From Lachnospiraceae bacterium (lineage in GTDB: Bacteria > Bacillota > Clostridia > Lachnospirales > Lachnospiraceae): a stretch of 64,000 nt of DNA. A model generated the notes under the pieces. The model saw nothing but the letters and a program-made list of their open reading frames with translations, was not told the DNA's origin and did no database searches. Location: positions 1,303,672 to 1,367,671 of the forward strand of contig LR698958.1 in NCBI GenBank assembly GCA_902381685.1. Reading direction: 5' to 3'. Both the position numbers and the translations under genes were made by a program. Of the stretch, positions 7,977 to 16,284 are shown piece by piece; positions within the stretch are counted from its first letter, which is position 1; every line of letters begins with the position of its first letter.

Positions 7977-8489
7977 CTATTTTGTTGTACTTCCAAGTCC
8001 ACCGTTTCTGACGTTTGTAACATCATCATCGAACGTAATTCCATATTCCACGAAAATCCCCTGCATAAATCCTGTGTCTTTCAGAATTTCTGCCGTCTTC
8101 TCTTCGTTGGAATCATTTGTTAATTTCACGAAAATATGTCCTTCATTATCTGAATAGAAATAGTCACTGTCAATAATACCAACCGTATTATTTAACTGCA
8201 GGCGGTACTTAAATCCGAGACTGCTTCTTGGGTAACATTTGAGAACCCAGTTTTCTTCCATTTCCACACGAATTCCTGTAGGAATCTTTATTGTTTCTCC
8301 CGGTTTTAACACAACTGTAACCGGCGCGTAAAAATCATATCCGGCCGAGCCTGAAGTCGCTCTTTTCGGCAATCTTATTCCGTCATAAATCTCTTTTATT
8401 TTACCGTCTTCAATTTTCCCAAATGTATCCGTCCAGCCTTCCTTGAACTGCTCATAACTTACTTTATGAAATTTTGCTATTCTTTTCAT
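7977..8489 (-). CDS. dut: dUTP diphosphatase (trimeric dUTPase family)
   Basis: Hydrolyses dUTP to dUMP and pyrophosphate, keeping uracil out of DNA and feeding thymidylate synthesis. The five dUTPase motifs are readable in 170 residues: AGYDFYA at 49-55, PRSSLGFK at 87-94, the GIIDSDY core of motif 3 at 104-110, a weaker motif 4 around GIFVEYGI, and a C-terminal RNGGLGSTTK that replaces the usual RGxGGFGSTG. About 40 extra N-terminal residues precede motif 1. It is the third gene after nrdD and nrdG, 14 bases from nrdG, so deoxynucleotide production and dUTP clean-up are probably co-transcribed. The altered motif 5 leaves some doubt about the exact substrate (dUTP or dCTP). Confidence 0.85.
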   Translation of the reverse strand: MKRIAKFHKVSYEQFKEGWTDTFGKIEDGKIKEIYDGIRLPKRATSGSAGYDFYAPVTVVLKPGETIKIPTGIRVEMEENWVLKCYPRSSLGFKYRLQLNNTVGIIDSDYFYSDNEGHIFVKLTNDSNEEKTAEILKDTGFMQGIFVEYGITFDDDVTNVRNGGLGSTTK

Positions 8490-8503
8490 CTTCTCTTCCC
8501 GCC

Positions 8504-8992
8504 TTAGTCATGTAATACTACTTTTCCTTTTTTCAATGTTTCCTGCACATCGATTACTCTCTGATTGGAACTTCCCTTCCAATGTAAATTGGCATCTTTT
8601 TTATCACATTCAAATTCCCCGTCAACAAGCACATCAATATAGCGCATAAGTTCCATATCTTTTATGCTCTCCCAAACAGAGCCTGTGTAAAGCCAAATTG
8701 TTTTATGTGGAAATTTTTCTCGAATTTCTTTTGCCAAATCCGCTATTTCGTAAATATTATTGATATGCAGCGGATCACCACCGCTGAAGGTAACTCCATT
8801 GATATAACTTTTGCTTAATTCCGCAAACAATTCTTCTTTTGCAGCGGAATCAAATTCCAGTCCTCCGTTAGCGTCCCATGTAATCGGATTGTGACACTCT
8901 TTGCAGCAATGACTGCAGCCTGACACCCACAAAACTACACGCAATCCGTCTCCATTTAGCATATCATCTTTAGTTATATTGTGATACCGCAT
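8504..8992 (-). CDS. nrdG: Anaerobic ribonucleoside-triphosphate reductase activating protein
   Basis: Radical SAM enzyme that installs the glycyl radical on NrdD. Its 162 residues include the iron-sulfur motif C26-x3-C30-x2-C33 in the segment CSHCCKEC, followed by GGLEF and the TFSGGDPL block that binds S-adenosylmethionine. The size is typical. The ATG directly abuts the nrdD stop codon (TAA at 8993-8995), so translation of the two is likely coupled. Confidence 0.95.
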   Translation of the reverse strand: MRYHNITKDDMLNGDGLRVVLWVSGCSHCCKECHNPITWDANGGLEFDSAAKEELFAELSKSYINGVTFSGGDPLHINNIYEIADLAKEIREKFPHKTIWLYTGSVWESIKDMELMRYIDVLVDGEFECDKKDANLHWKGSSNQRVIDVQETLKKGKVVLHD

Positions 8993-11113
8993 TTACATAC
9001 TCTTCCTTTCTGCGATTTCAGCCATTTTAGCGTCATTTAAACGCGTATCTCCTTTTACTCGTGAATAAGAAAGGTATCCATTCATTCTGTCGATTTTAGT
9101 AAGGTTTGTACTTCCGCATTTTGGGCATGTATCCATGGAAAGTTCTTCATGTCCACAGTCATCACAGTAAGATAACGACAGGTTTACGCCTTCGTAAAAT
9201 CCCATTTCCATCGCTCTTCTTACCAGCGCTTTAATCGCCTCTACATTATAATTAATCGGATATTTTACATATTGAATTTTCCCACCGTTACACAAATCCC
9301 AAAAACGTGCTTCCAAGTCCTGTTTCTCAATCGGTGTAATGTCTTCCGTTACATGGCAGTGGAAACTGTTGCTTACATATTCGCGGTCAGAAACATTTTC
9401 TACAATACCATATTTTTTACGGAACTGCTGTACCTGAACACCACATAAATTTTCTGCCGGTGTTCCGTAAATCGCATATAAGTGTCCGTCTTCTTTCTTA
9501 AATTCATTTACACGCTTGTTGATATATTCCAATGTCTTAATTGCAAACTCTCCGTCTTCCACTAAAGATTTCTTATTGTGAAGTTGCTGCAATTCATTAA
9601 TTGCCGTGATTCCAAAGGAAGCAGTTGCTGATTTTAATAACGGTTTGATTTTATCGTACAACCCCAAATTACCGCCGTAAAATCCGCCTTCGCAGTATGC
9701 CAATGGGTTTGTAGATGCTTTCATCTCTCCCAAGTATTCATAAGTACGGATATGGAGTTGACGGATAAGTTCCAAATAATAGTCAAGCACTTCAAAGAAG
9801 TCTCTGTTTTCCTGTTTTGCTTTTGCATAAATCATTGGAAGATGAAGACTTACTGCACCGATATTAAATCTTCCCACAAATACAGGTTTATCATTTTCAT
9901 CAGCCGGATTCATTCCGCCTTTTTCATACCACGGTGATAAAAACGCACGACAGCCCATTGGACTGACAATCTTTCCATATTGTTTATACATGCTTGGAAC
10001 ATATCCTTTTCCTGTCAGGCTTAACCAGTCAGGATACATTGTTTTTCTTGAACACTCAATTCCCGCCTCGAAAACATCTTCCAGTGGTTTTCCCGGACCA
10101 TGTAGATTTTCATCATATAGGAACACAATTTTAGGGAACAATACCGGTTTTTTATGCCCTTCTTTTCCCTGTCCATTCTTACGCACTTCCAACATTTTAA
10201 TCGTTGCCAGTTTACCGTAGATACTTGTGTTTGTACCTGAAGTCACCGTAATAAACGGATAGTCGCCACGGCTTGAAGATACTGAGTTGAACTTGTATTC
10301 CCAGCCTTGGAATCCCTGTTCCATTTCCTTTTCCAAATCCGCCCATGCCACTTCATGTGCTTTTTCCTCAGAAAGGCCCAAGTTTTTATATTTTTCCAAC
10401 AATGCCTTATGAGATTTTTCCGCAAACGGTTCTAATATGTCATCGACACTCGGAACAGTGAATCCGCCATATTGCTGGCTCGCAGCACTTAACACGATGT
10501 CTCCGATAACATCAAACGCCGTATCCAAAGATTTCGGCTCGTTATACCAGAGATTTCCCATCTCAAATCCGCCTGTCAATACATTTTTCACATCGAACAG
10601 GCAGCAGTTCATCGTATCTCTTCTCGCCGACATATCATGAATGTAAATATAACCTTCTCTGATTGCCTGTATCTCCTCAACCGTAAGGAAAAACTTCTTG
10701 TACAGTTCTTTATTCAATTCGTTGAAAATCAAACTTCTCTTTGTAGATACAAGCGCACTGTCCGTATTACTGTTTTCCTTGTCCCCAATGTACATAATAG
10801 ACTGGCTTTTCTTGTAAACTTCATCTAACATCTGCACAAAATCCTGCTTGTAGTTTCTGTAATCCCGATAACTTTTTGCCACTACAGGATTAACCTTCTC
10901 TAAAGCACCTTCCACAACATTGTGCATCTGGGCAATACGAATTTCTTCCACACCCATCTTCTGTACTTCTTCCTCAACAAATTTACAAATGAAGTCCAAG
11001 TCTTCTTCCGTAAATTTAATTAATGCACGGTACGCTGATTTGTTGACCGCAACAATCACCTTCTGTACATTAAAATCTTCCTTTGTTCCGTCTTTCTTGA
11101 TTACTTTTATCAT
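8993..11113 (-). CDS. nrdD: Anaerobic (class III) ribonucleoside-triphosphate reductase
   Basis: Reduces ribonucleoside triphosphates to deoxyribonucleotides under anaerobic conditions using a glycyl radical. The 706-residue chain starts with an ATP-cone allosteric domain (about 1-95, with KKDGTKEDFN at 5-14), followed by the ten-stranded barrel. Near the C-terminus four cysteines (C650, C653, C663, C666) form the zinc site, and Gly679 in the MNGYLSYSR segment is the expected radical glycine. It is the first gene of nrdD-nrdG-dut. GGAGAG precedes the ATG. Two candidate NrdR boxes upstream suggest repression when dNTPs are plentiful. Confidence 0.96.
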   Translation of the reverse strand: MIKVIKKDGTKEDFNVQKVIVAVNKSAYRALIKFTEEDLDFICKFVEEEVQKMGVEEIRIAQMHNVVEGALEKVNPVVAKSYRDYRNYKQDFVQMLDEVYKKSQSIMYIGDKENSNTDSALVSTKRSLIFNELNKELYKKFFLTVEEIQAIREGYIYIHDMSARRDTMNCCLFDVKNVLTGGFEMGNLWYNEPKSLDTAFDVIGDIVLSAASQQYGGFTVPSVDDILEPFAEKSHKALLEKYKNLGLSEEKAHEVAWADLEKEMEQGFQGWEYKFNSVSSSRGDYPFITVTSGTNTSIYGKLATIKMLEVRKNGQGKEGHKKPVLFPKIVFLYDENLHGPGKPLEDVFEAGIECSRKTMYPDWLSLTGKGYVPSMYKQYGKIVSPMGCRAFLSPWYEKGGMNPADENDKPVFVGRFNIGAVSLHLPMIYAKAKQENRDFFEVLDYYLELIRQLHIRTYEYLGEMKASTNPLAYCEGGFYGGNLGLYDKIKPLLKSATASFGITAINELQQLHNKKSLVEDGEFAIKTLEYINKRVNEFKKEDGHLYAIYGTPAENLCGVQVQQFRKKYGIVENVSDREYVSNSFHCHVTEDITPIEKQDLEARFWDLCNGGKIQYVKYPINYNVEAIKALVRRAMEMGFYEGVNLSLSYCDDCGHEELSMDTCPKCGSTNLTKIDRMNGYLSYSRVKGDTRLNDAKMAEIAERKSM

Positions 11114-11134
11114 GAACTCTCTCCTTTCTTAATT

Positions 11135-11190
11135 GTCTATATATTCTATATTTAGTATTATCTTTTTTGCATAATCACTATATCTTGTTC
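11135..11190 (-). promoter_or_regulatory. Candidate NrdR boxes upstream of nrdD
   Basis: Two 16-base elements resemble the NrdR consensus ACACWATATATWGTGT. The one at 11175-11190 (read on the minus strand) matches 12 of 16 positions, the one at 11135-11150 matches 11 of 16. They are 40 bases apart, roughly four helical turns; published pairs are usually about three turns apart, so the assignment is tentative. Confidence 0.45.
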
Positions 11191-11299
11191 GACTGTGCAT
11201 TATCTATACTACCACTCCAATCCCCTACCGTCAATAAATTCCACAGGAAAATAATGTACAAAAATTCCCTCTTTCTTCTTTCATAATTTTGGTTAAAAA

Positions 11300-11335
11300 A
11301 ATAGGCTGCCTGTACTTGACAACCTATTTTCCTTA
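11300..11335 (-). terminator. Terminator after the YibE/F gene
   Basis: Hairpin with AAAATAGG and CCTATTTT arms, lying immediately after the YibE/F stop codon. The minus-strand 3' arm ends in TTTTTTTAACC. Confidence 0.6.
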
Positions 11336-12493
11336 TTATTCAACCGCCGGTCTTCCCATATATACCGCTGCAACTAACGAAACCAACGGTACTGTCAAAA
11401 TTACACCTAACGAGCCTGATATTCCCTGTATAATTTCTATTCCCATTTCGTAAGAATTCATCATCTGCAAAAACGGCATATCATACGCATAAAAAGTCAT
11501 AAGCGTACTTAAAGAGCCGCCCGTAAACGCTAAAATCAATGTGTTGGACATTGTTCCCATCATATCTCCGCCAATTTTAATTCCACTTTTAAATAACTGC
11601 TGTCTCGTAAGATTTGGGTTGTGAAAATGAAGTTCCTCAATCGTTGTAGATATTGACATCGCCACGTCCATAACCGCTCCCAAAGACGCAATCAAAATTC
11701 CCGAAAACAAAAGTCCTCCTATCTGTAATTTACTATTTTGCCCTATATATAGTAATGTTTCAATATCGCTCACATTATGCCCTGTTATATGCCCTAACTT
11801 TCCAAATAGGTTTGCAAAAATTCCGGCAATTACAACACCGCCTACCGTTCCGACAATCGCACACAACGTCTTTTTAGAAAATCCTCCTATAAAGTACATT
11901 GTGACCAGCGTGGTTAGAATCGTCACCACAACTGCACTGAAAAACGGTGAAAATCCTAAATACATCATAGGTAAATATAAGTACAAAATACAGACAAAAG
12001 TAAAAATCAACCCCAAGGCAGATGTAACCCCTTTTCCTCTTCCAATCAAAACAAGTGCAAGAAGAAATACGCCTATCATCGCAAATAGAATTGTTGTGCG
12101 ATTATAATTGTACACGCTGGCACTAATTTTTCCATTATATTCGCTAATCTGTACAACAACAGCCGTCCCCACTTTACAGTCCGCTCCATAGAGATAACTG
12201 TCAATATTGGTCGCCTCTACAACTTCTCCTTTAAATTCCCCGCTTTTTAAACGCACCTTGATTTTCTGCGTTCCCTGTTGACTTCCGTCTTCATTTCGGT
12301 TTTCTGAAACAATCTCCACCACTTCCGCTTTTTCAAACTGATTTCCATTTTCTTCAATTAGTTGCTTTTTTTCTATCTTCTGATTGAACACAAATAAAAA
12401 CAGGAGAAATAACAAAATTGCTCCCCATACACAAAAATGTTTGCATTTTTCTTTTCTGCTTAATTTTCCGAATGCTGCTATACTTTTTTTCAC
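11336..12493 (-). CDS. YibE/F family membrane protein
   Basis: Multi-pass membrane protein of the YibE/F family (PF07907), whose biochemical role is not established. A short cytoplasmic N-terminus is followed by one TM segment, an extracellular domain of about 90 residues (with KIKVRLKSGEFKG), and seven or so further TM segments. The conserved family regions SLGAVMDVAMSI and SGSLGVILTVPLV are visible. The start is placed at a GTG at 12493 because GGAGGAG lies just upstream; an ATG at 12505 in the same frame overlaps that site. It follows the metallophosphoesterase gene by about 50 bases, so the two may form one transcript; a hairpin lies between them. Confidence 0.82.
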   Translation of the reverse strand: MKKSIAAFGKLSRKEKCKHFCVWGAILLFLLFLFVFNQKIEKKQLIEENGNQFEKAEVVEIVSENRNEDGSQQGTQKIKVRLKSGEFKGEVVEATNIDSYLYGADCKVGTAVVVQISEYNGKISASVYNYNRTTILFAMIGVFLLALVLIGRGKGVTSALGLIFTFVCILYLYLPMMYLGFSPFFSAVVVTILTTLVTMYFIGGFSKKTLCAIVGTVGGVVIAGIFANLFGKLGHITGHNVSDIETLLYIGQNSKLQIGGLLFSGILIASLGAVMDVAMSISTTIEELHFHNPNLTRQQLFKSGIKIGGDMMGTMSNTLILAFTGGSLSTLMTFYAYDMPFLQMMNSYEMGIEIIQGISGSLGVILTVPLVSLVAAVYMGRPAVE

Positions 12494-12511
12494 AATCTCC
12501 TCCATATGTCA

Positions 12512-12537
12512 GACAGGACAGATACCTCTGTCCTGTC
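12512..12537. repeat. Perfect 10-bp inverted repeat between two genes
   Basis: GACAGGACAG and CTGTCCTGTC enclose a 6-base loop between the metallophosphoesterase stop and the YibE/F start. There is no T run, so it is not a simple terminator. It could stabilise or process the intercistronic mRNA. Confidence 0.6.
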
Positions 12538-12546
12538 TACTCTTAA

Positions 12547-14781
12547 TTATTTATTTTTTCTTTTCACCAACACCGCAACTGCCAATGACACAAACCCTGC
12601 TGCCCCTAACAGTCCAATTGGTTGAGTATCTCCTGTTTTCACCGTATTTCCCGGTTTTGCAGAAGTACCGTTTCCGGAAGCACCTGTATCCGGCGTGCTG
12701 CTTTCCGGGTTATGTGAACCGATAGGTTTTTCTTCCTTGTCTTTCTGATTTGCACTCTGAGCAAATTTTGTTCTTTCATCAGCAAGTTTTGCACTTAACT
12801 GTGTCCATTCTGTTTTTGTAATCTTTGTTTCATCTGCCTGAACTTTCAATTCGCCTAAAACTTTTTTGAATGTGTCTACTGTTTCCTGCGCATATTCACC
12901 TTTTTTGTTTCCTATCGTTGCATTCGACAGTTCTTTTTCTGCTTCTGCAAACTGATTTACAAGTTCAGTAAACTCTGTAGTTGTCACAATTTCTTCTTTT
13001 GCATATGTAAGATTTGCATACGCTTTTGTAATCATCTCCGCTGAGACAGAAACATTTGTATCATTTTCATACAAAGTTTTATCTAACAAAGTAGAATACC
13101 CTTTTTTCAGCACTTTGTTATTGGACGTATCCCCGTAACCATTTTGCGCATATGCGTAATAATTTACAGGATCTTCCGCCGTGTTATATTTTCTGACCAA
13201 TTCGCCTGTTGCTTTGCTGTCATCTCTCGTATCTAATATAGTATCAACATTTTTTAACGCATCCTGCACTCTTACTTTTGAACCGCTTGTCATCACGCTT
13301 AAATCCAATTTCTCTGCCGCATCTTTTTCTTCAATGATAGAAGTGGCTCCATTGTTCTTTTGAATTGTCACGTCGTTTGCGTATTTATTTCCTTCATAAT
13401 CATACGTTTTTAATGTCAATTTATCTGCTGAAACATCAATTGTTGAAAATGTCGGAATCGGTGTGTTGGAACGTTCTGCCAGATAGTATTGTTTTGTCGT
13501 ATTTAATGTATAAAATTTACTTCCGGTTGCAGAACCTGCAGCAATATATAAAGTTCCCTCAGGATTAACCGCATTGCTTGCACCTTCTCCCACGCCTTCT
13601 GTATCGATTACTTTTCCATCTAAAATCTGATAAGTACGGGCATAAGAATGATCATGTCCTGTCAGACAGACGTCCACATCAAACTCGTCCATTAGAGGTG
13701 CAAATAAAATTCTTAAATTTGCCCCATCTACATCAGAGTGTGGTGAACCGGAACCGTAAATATCATGGTGGAACATTACAATTTTCCATTTAGCATCTTT
13801 ATGGCTTTCATCTGCCTGCGCCATAAGTTGACGATGTTCCTCCATATTACGATTATTACTGTTTAACACAATATAAAGTGCATCTCCATAACTATAGTAA
13901 TAATCTCCGCCCGACTCTGTGCTTCCAAGTTCTGACGCATTTGGGTTGTTATAGTGGTATGAATAATCGTCACCTTTTGACTCATGATTTCCGATTGTCG
14001 TTGAAACCGGTACACTTCTCAAAACTTCCGGGTACAAATATCCTGCATATTCCTGTTCTCTAATCGTATAGTTATCATCAGAATAATCAATCTGATCTCC
14101 TGCCGATAAGATAAAACTTGCATTTTGAGCAATCCCGCTCTCTCCTAATGCACAATTCAAAGTTTTATTCCATGAGTAAGTATTAACCGCAATGTCTGTA
14201 TCTTCCTCTGTTCCCTGTCCATTGCTTCCAGACGCTCCAATCTGTGGATCACCCACTAAAACTGCCTGATATTGACTAAACGAATGTGTCTGGTACTTAT
14301 TTGTACCACTCCAATTTTTTCCGTCTGTGGAACACTGATAGTAGTATGTTGTATTTTCCTGCAAATAATTTTCTACGGATACTTTATTGCTTGACGTATA
14401 TGTTTTAAATAAGTTATTCTTTTGAATCGACTCCGCTGTTCCTGTAAATGTTTTTGCCTGAGTCATATCCTGATTTGCAGAAATACGAATCTGAGGAACT
14501 CCTTTTTCTTCTGAATACCATGCAAAGTTCAAACTTCTCTCATCTTTCCCCGGTGTCAGCACTACTTTTCCCGAATCCATCTCTCCGCTTTCCCGTTGAT
14601 TCCATTTCGTGTTATACCATGTCTGATAATCCTGTGTCGCTGTTAGTCCACTGTTTAATTTATTTGTTCCATCTCCCTGCCCGTACTCTCCAAATGCCTG
14701 TACTTGTGTATTTCCAATCATGGAAACCGTTGTCACTACTGCTAACGATAATAACATTTTCTTTTTTGATTTTTGTTTCAT
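12547..14781 (-). CDS. Secreted, cell-wall-anchored metallophosphoesterase
   Basis: A 744-residue surface enzyme predicted to cleave phosphate esters. A signal peptide covers residues 1 to about 29 (KKK then a hydrophobic stretch ending VQA). Residues 70-165 form a purple-acid-phosphatase-like N-terminal (Fn3-type) domain. The calcineurin-like catalytic domain has GDPQIG at 177-182, GDQID at 228-232, GNHES at 264-268, HHD at 338-340 and GHDH at 375-378, all the metal ligands. A helical region follows, then a C-terminal sorting signal: VKTGD at 714-718, a hydrophobic stretch and KRKNK. This is a non-canonical sortase motif rather than LPxTG. Pho-box-like repeats lie upstream of its promoter. 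Confidence 0.87.
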   Translation of the reverse strand: MKQKSKKKMLLSLAVVTTVSMIGNTQVQAFGEYGQGDGTNKLNSGLTATQDYQTWYNTKWNQRESGEMDSGKVVLTPGKDERSLNFAWYSEEKGVPQIRISANQDMTQAKTFTGTAESIQKNNLFKTYTSSNKVSVENYLQENTTYYYQCSTDGKNWSGTNKYQTHSFSQYQAVLVGDPQIGASGSNGQGTEEDTDIAVNTYSWNKTLNCALGESGIAQNASFILSAGDQIDYSDDNYTIREQEYAGYLYPEVLRSVPVSTTIGNHESKGDDYSYHYNNPNASELGSTESGGDYYYSYGDALYIVLNSNNRNMEEHRQLMAQADESHKDAKWKIVMFHHDIYGSGSPHSDVDGANLRILFAPLMDEFDVDVCLTGHDHSYARTYQILDGKVIDTEGVGEGASNAVNPEGTLYIAAGSATGSKFYTLNTTKQYYLAERSNTPIPTFSTIDVSADKLTLKTYDYEGNKYANDVTIQKNNGATSIIEEKDAAEKLDLSVMTSGSKVRVQDALKNVDTILDTRDDSKATGELVRKYNTAEDPVNYYAYAQNGYGDTSNNKVLKKGYSTLLDKTLYENDTNVSVSAEMITKAYANLTYAKEEIVTTTEFTELVNQFAEAEKELSNATIGNKKGEYAQETVDTFKKVLGELKVQADETKITKTEWTQLSAKLADERTKFAQSANQKDKEEKPIGSHNPESSTPDTGASGNGTSAKPGNTVKTGDTQPIGLLGAAGFVSLAVAVLVKRKNK

Positions 14782-14826
14782 TATTTTTCTCCTTTTTGAC
14801 TTTTGCTTTCACGTCTTGCAGGTTTC

Positions 14827-14887
14827 ATTATTATCACTTTTTTCTTTGATTTCAATACACTTTACAGAGGCTTAACAATGTTTTACA
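14827..14887 (-). promoter_or_regulatory. Promoter with Pho-box-like repeats upstream of the phosphoesterase
   Basis: On the minus strand a -35 element TTGAAA (14850-14855) and a -10 region AATAAT/TAATAA (14827-14833) are spaced 16-17 bases. Directly upstream, the plus strand carries TTTACA (14861), TTAACA (14872) and TTTACA (14882), spaced 11 and 10 bases. This is the spacing of PhoP-binding direct repeats in Bacillus (TT[ACT]ACA every 11 bases). The placement next to the -35 fits activation under phosphate starvation, which suits a secreted phosphatase. Confidence 0.5.
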
Positions 14888-14984
14888 CGGCCTTTTCCTT
14901 CTTCAAGCACAACTTTTAAATACCGCTTACATAATTTACTTTTTATTAATATTAATTAAATAATAAATGAAAGGTGTTTATAAA

Positions 14985-15281
14985 ATGGAGATTGACAAAA
15001 TACCTCAATGGATATTGGCTTTAGAACAGGAAGACGCTACCTTTTTGAAGAACTTTGTTTTGAAGTCAGGTTCCTTAAAAGAAATCGCAAAAATATATGG
15101 CGTTACTTATCCTACGGTACGATTACGATTAGATAAGTTAATTCAGAAAATTGAAGTGTCAGACCAAAAGGAAGAAGAACCCTTTACAACATTTGTGAAA
15201 GGTCTTGCAGTTGATTCTCGAATAGATTTGGAAACCGCAAAAATTATTATCGAAAAATACAAAAGTGAAAAGGAGAAATGA
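14985..15281 (+). CDS. DUF2089 family regulator-like protein
   Basis: A 98-residue protein with a helix-turn-helix near residues 25-55 (GSLKEIAKIYGVTYPTVRLRL), matching DUF2089-type proteins, which are presumed transcription factors. Start 14985 is preferred over an ATG 18 bases upstream because AAAGGTG lies at the right distance. It overlaps or abuts the next gene, a small membrane protein, and the two are probably co-expressed; such pairs often control membrane or envelope functions. It marks the left edge of the accessory region between the phosphoesterase and metA. No target can be named. Confidence 0.7.
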   Translation: MEIDKIPQWILALEQEDATFLKNFVLKSGSLKEIAKIYGVTYPTVRLRLDKLIQKIEVSDQKEEEPFTTFVKGLAVDSRIDLETAKIIIEKYKSEKEK

Positions 15282-15283
15282 CT

Positions 15284-15574
15284 ATGCCAACTTATTTAAT
15301 TATTGTTATCATTGCAGTTGTTTTCGCACTTATGGGTGTGCAAACAATCTTGACAAAGCGCAAAAGCCCGTTTTGGGGATTAATCATTCCTGTTCTGATA
15401 GTTGCGACAGGAATATATTTCTACTTTTTCAGAAATATTGAAGTGAATTATAAAAATGTAGCAGTATTTGCTGTTCCGCTTGTTTGGTGTTTGATTGAAT
15501 GTTATCAGGGAAGAAAACGCAGAACACAAGAAATTGAAAAACAAATTCAAAAAATGAAAGCGAAAGATTTATAA
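15284..15574 (+). CDS. Small membrane protein paired with the DUF2089 regulator
   Basis: A 96-residue protein with three likely membrane segments (about 3-22, 30-50 and 58-74) and a charged cytoplasmic tail rich in Lys and Arg. The start at 15284 lies 8 bases after GGAG; an ATG at 15278 is too close to that site. The upstream regulator's stop codon lies within the same few bases, indicating translational coupling. I do not recognise a family. Pairing of a small HTH protein with a small membrane protein suggests the membrane protein either signals to, or is controlled by, the regulator. Confidence 0.65.
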   Translation: MPTYLIIVIIAVVFALMGVQTILTKRKSPFWGLIIPVLIVATGIYFYFFRNIEVNYKNVAVFAVPLVWCLIECYQGRKRRTQEIEKQIQKMKAKDL

Positions 15575-15583
15575 ACTTTGTAT

Positions 15584-15624
15584 GAAAAAATCGGGAGAGG
15601 CACAGTTATTTTGTGCCATCTCCC
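15584..15624 (-). terminator. Terminator of the arsenic locus
   Basis: Stem GGGAGA-GGCACA/TGTGCC-TCTCCC followed on the minus strand by GATTTTTTC. It overlaps the last codons of arsC. It may also serve the convergent small membrane protein gene. Confidence 0.75.
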
Positions 15625-16037
15625 TTAGCGATTTTATCGTATATCAAAACTCTTTCCATCAACTCAAGTATATTTGAATGGATTGTGCGTATAATTTTTG
15701 AAAATTCAATGTCGTCCTTACCGGTAAGATCATTCAAGCCCCAATCCTCTCTATATTTACATGGAATTGCAGGGCAATCTACATTGCAGCCCATTGTAAT
15801 GACAATATCTACTTGTGGTATATCCGATAATAATTTTGAGTATTGTGTTTTTTCCATATCTATCTGATACATTTCTTTCATCAAACGAACTGCATCTTGA
15901 TTGATTTGTGGTTTTATTTCTGTTCCGGCAGAATAACTTTCAAAAGCATTCGATGCAAGATATTTTCCAAGTGCTTCCGCAATTTGACTGCGACAAGAAT
16001 TATGCACACATATAAAAGCCACTTTAAGTTTTCTCAT
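15606..16037 (-). CDS. arsC: Arsenate reductase, thioredoxin-dependent (ArsC)
   Basis: Reduces arsenate to arsenite for export, using a low-molecular-weight phosphatase fold. In 143 residues the phosphate loop C10-VHNS-C15-R16 is present, with the redox pair C84 and C88 in CNVDC and the conserved DWGLNDLTG segment near 109-117. This is the Bacillus/Staphylococcus type that draws electrons from thioredoxin. It is the last gene of an arsR-permease-thioredoxin-arsC order. The adjacent thioredoxin-like gene is broken, so reduction would need another cellular thioredoxin. Confidence 0.93.
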   Translation of the reverse strand: MRKLKVAFICVHNSCRSQIAEALGKYLASNAFESYSAGTEIKPQINQDAVRLMKEMYQIDMEKTQYSKLLSDIPQVDIVITMGCNVDCPAIPCKYREDWGLNDLTGKDDIEFSKIIRTIHSNILELMERVLIYDKIAKGDGTK

Positions 16038-16062
16038 AATAAACTACCGACCTTTCCCCATT

Positions 16063-16268
16063 TTATTTTTTAGTCAATAGTGCTTTGACTTCCTCTACAG
16101 TCAATACTTTTCCATAGGATATAACTTCGCCGTCAAGCACTAATGCCGGTGTAGACATCACTCCATAACCGTCAATTTCTGCAAAATCCGTGATATGGCC
16201 AATCTCATAATCTAATTGAAGTTCGGATATTGCTTCTTAGTTTCCTTTTTCTTTCCAAATAATTTCAT
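16063..16268 (-). pseudogene. Broken thioredoxin-like (TM0996-type) redox protein
   Basis: The frame starting at 16268 reads MKLFGKKKETKKQ and then stops within 18 codons. A second frame from about 16225 continues ELQLDYEIGHITDFAEI and runs through GVMSTPALVLDGEV to KALLTKK at 16063. Together they match the start and end of small thioredoxin-fold proteins that accompany permease/ars genes. The middle part carrying the CxxC active site is missing, and the frame is lost at the join. So this is an internal deletion, not a simple point frameshift. The cis-proline segment (STPAL) is intact. Confidence 0.8.
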
Positions 16269-16284
16269 TTTTTATTCGCTCCTT

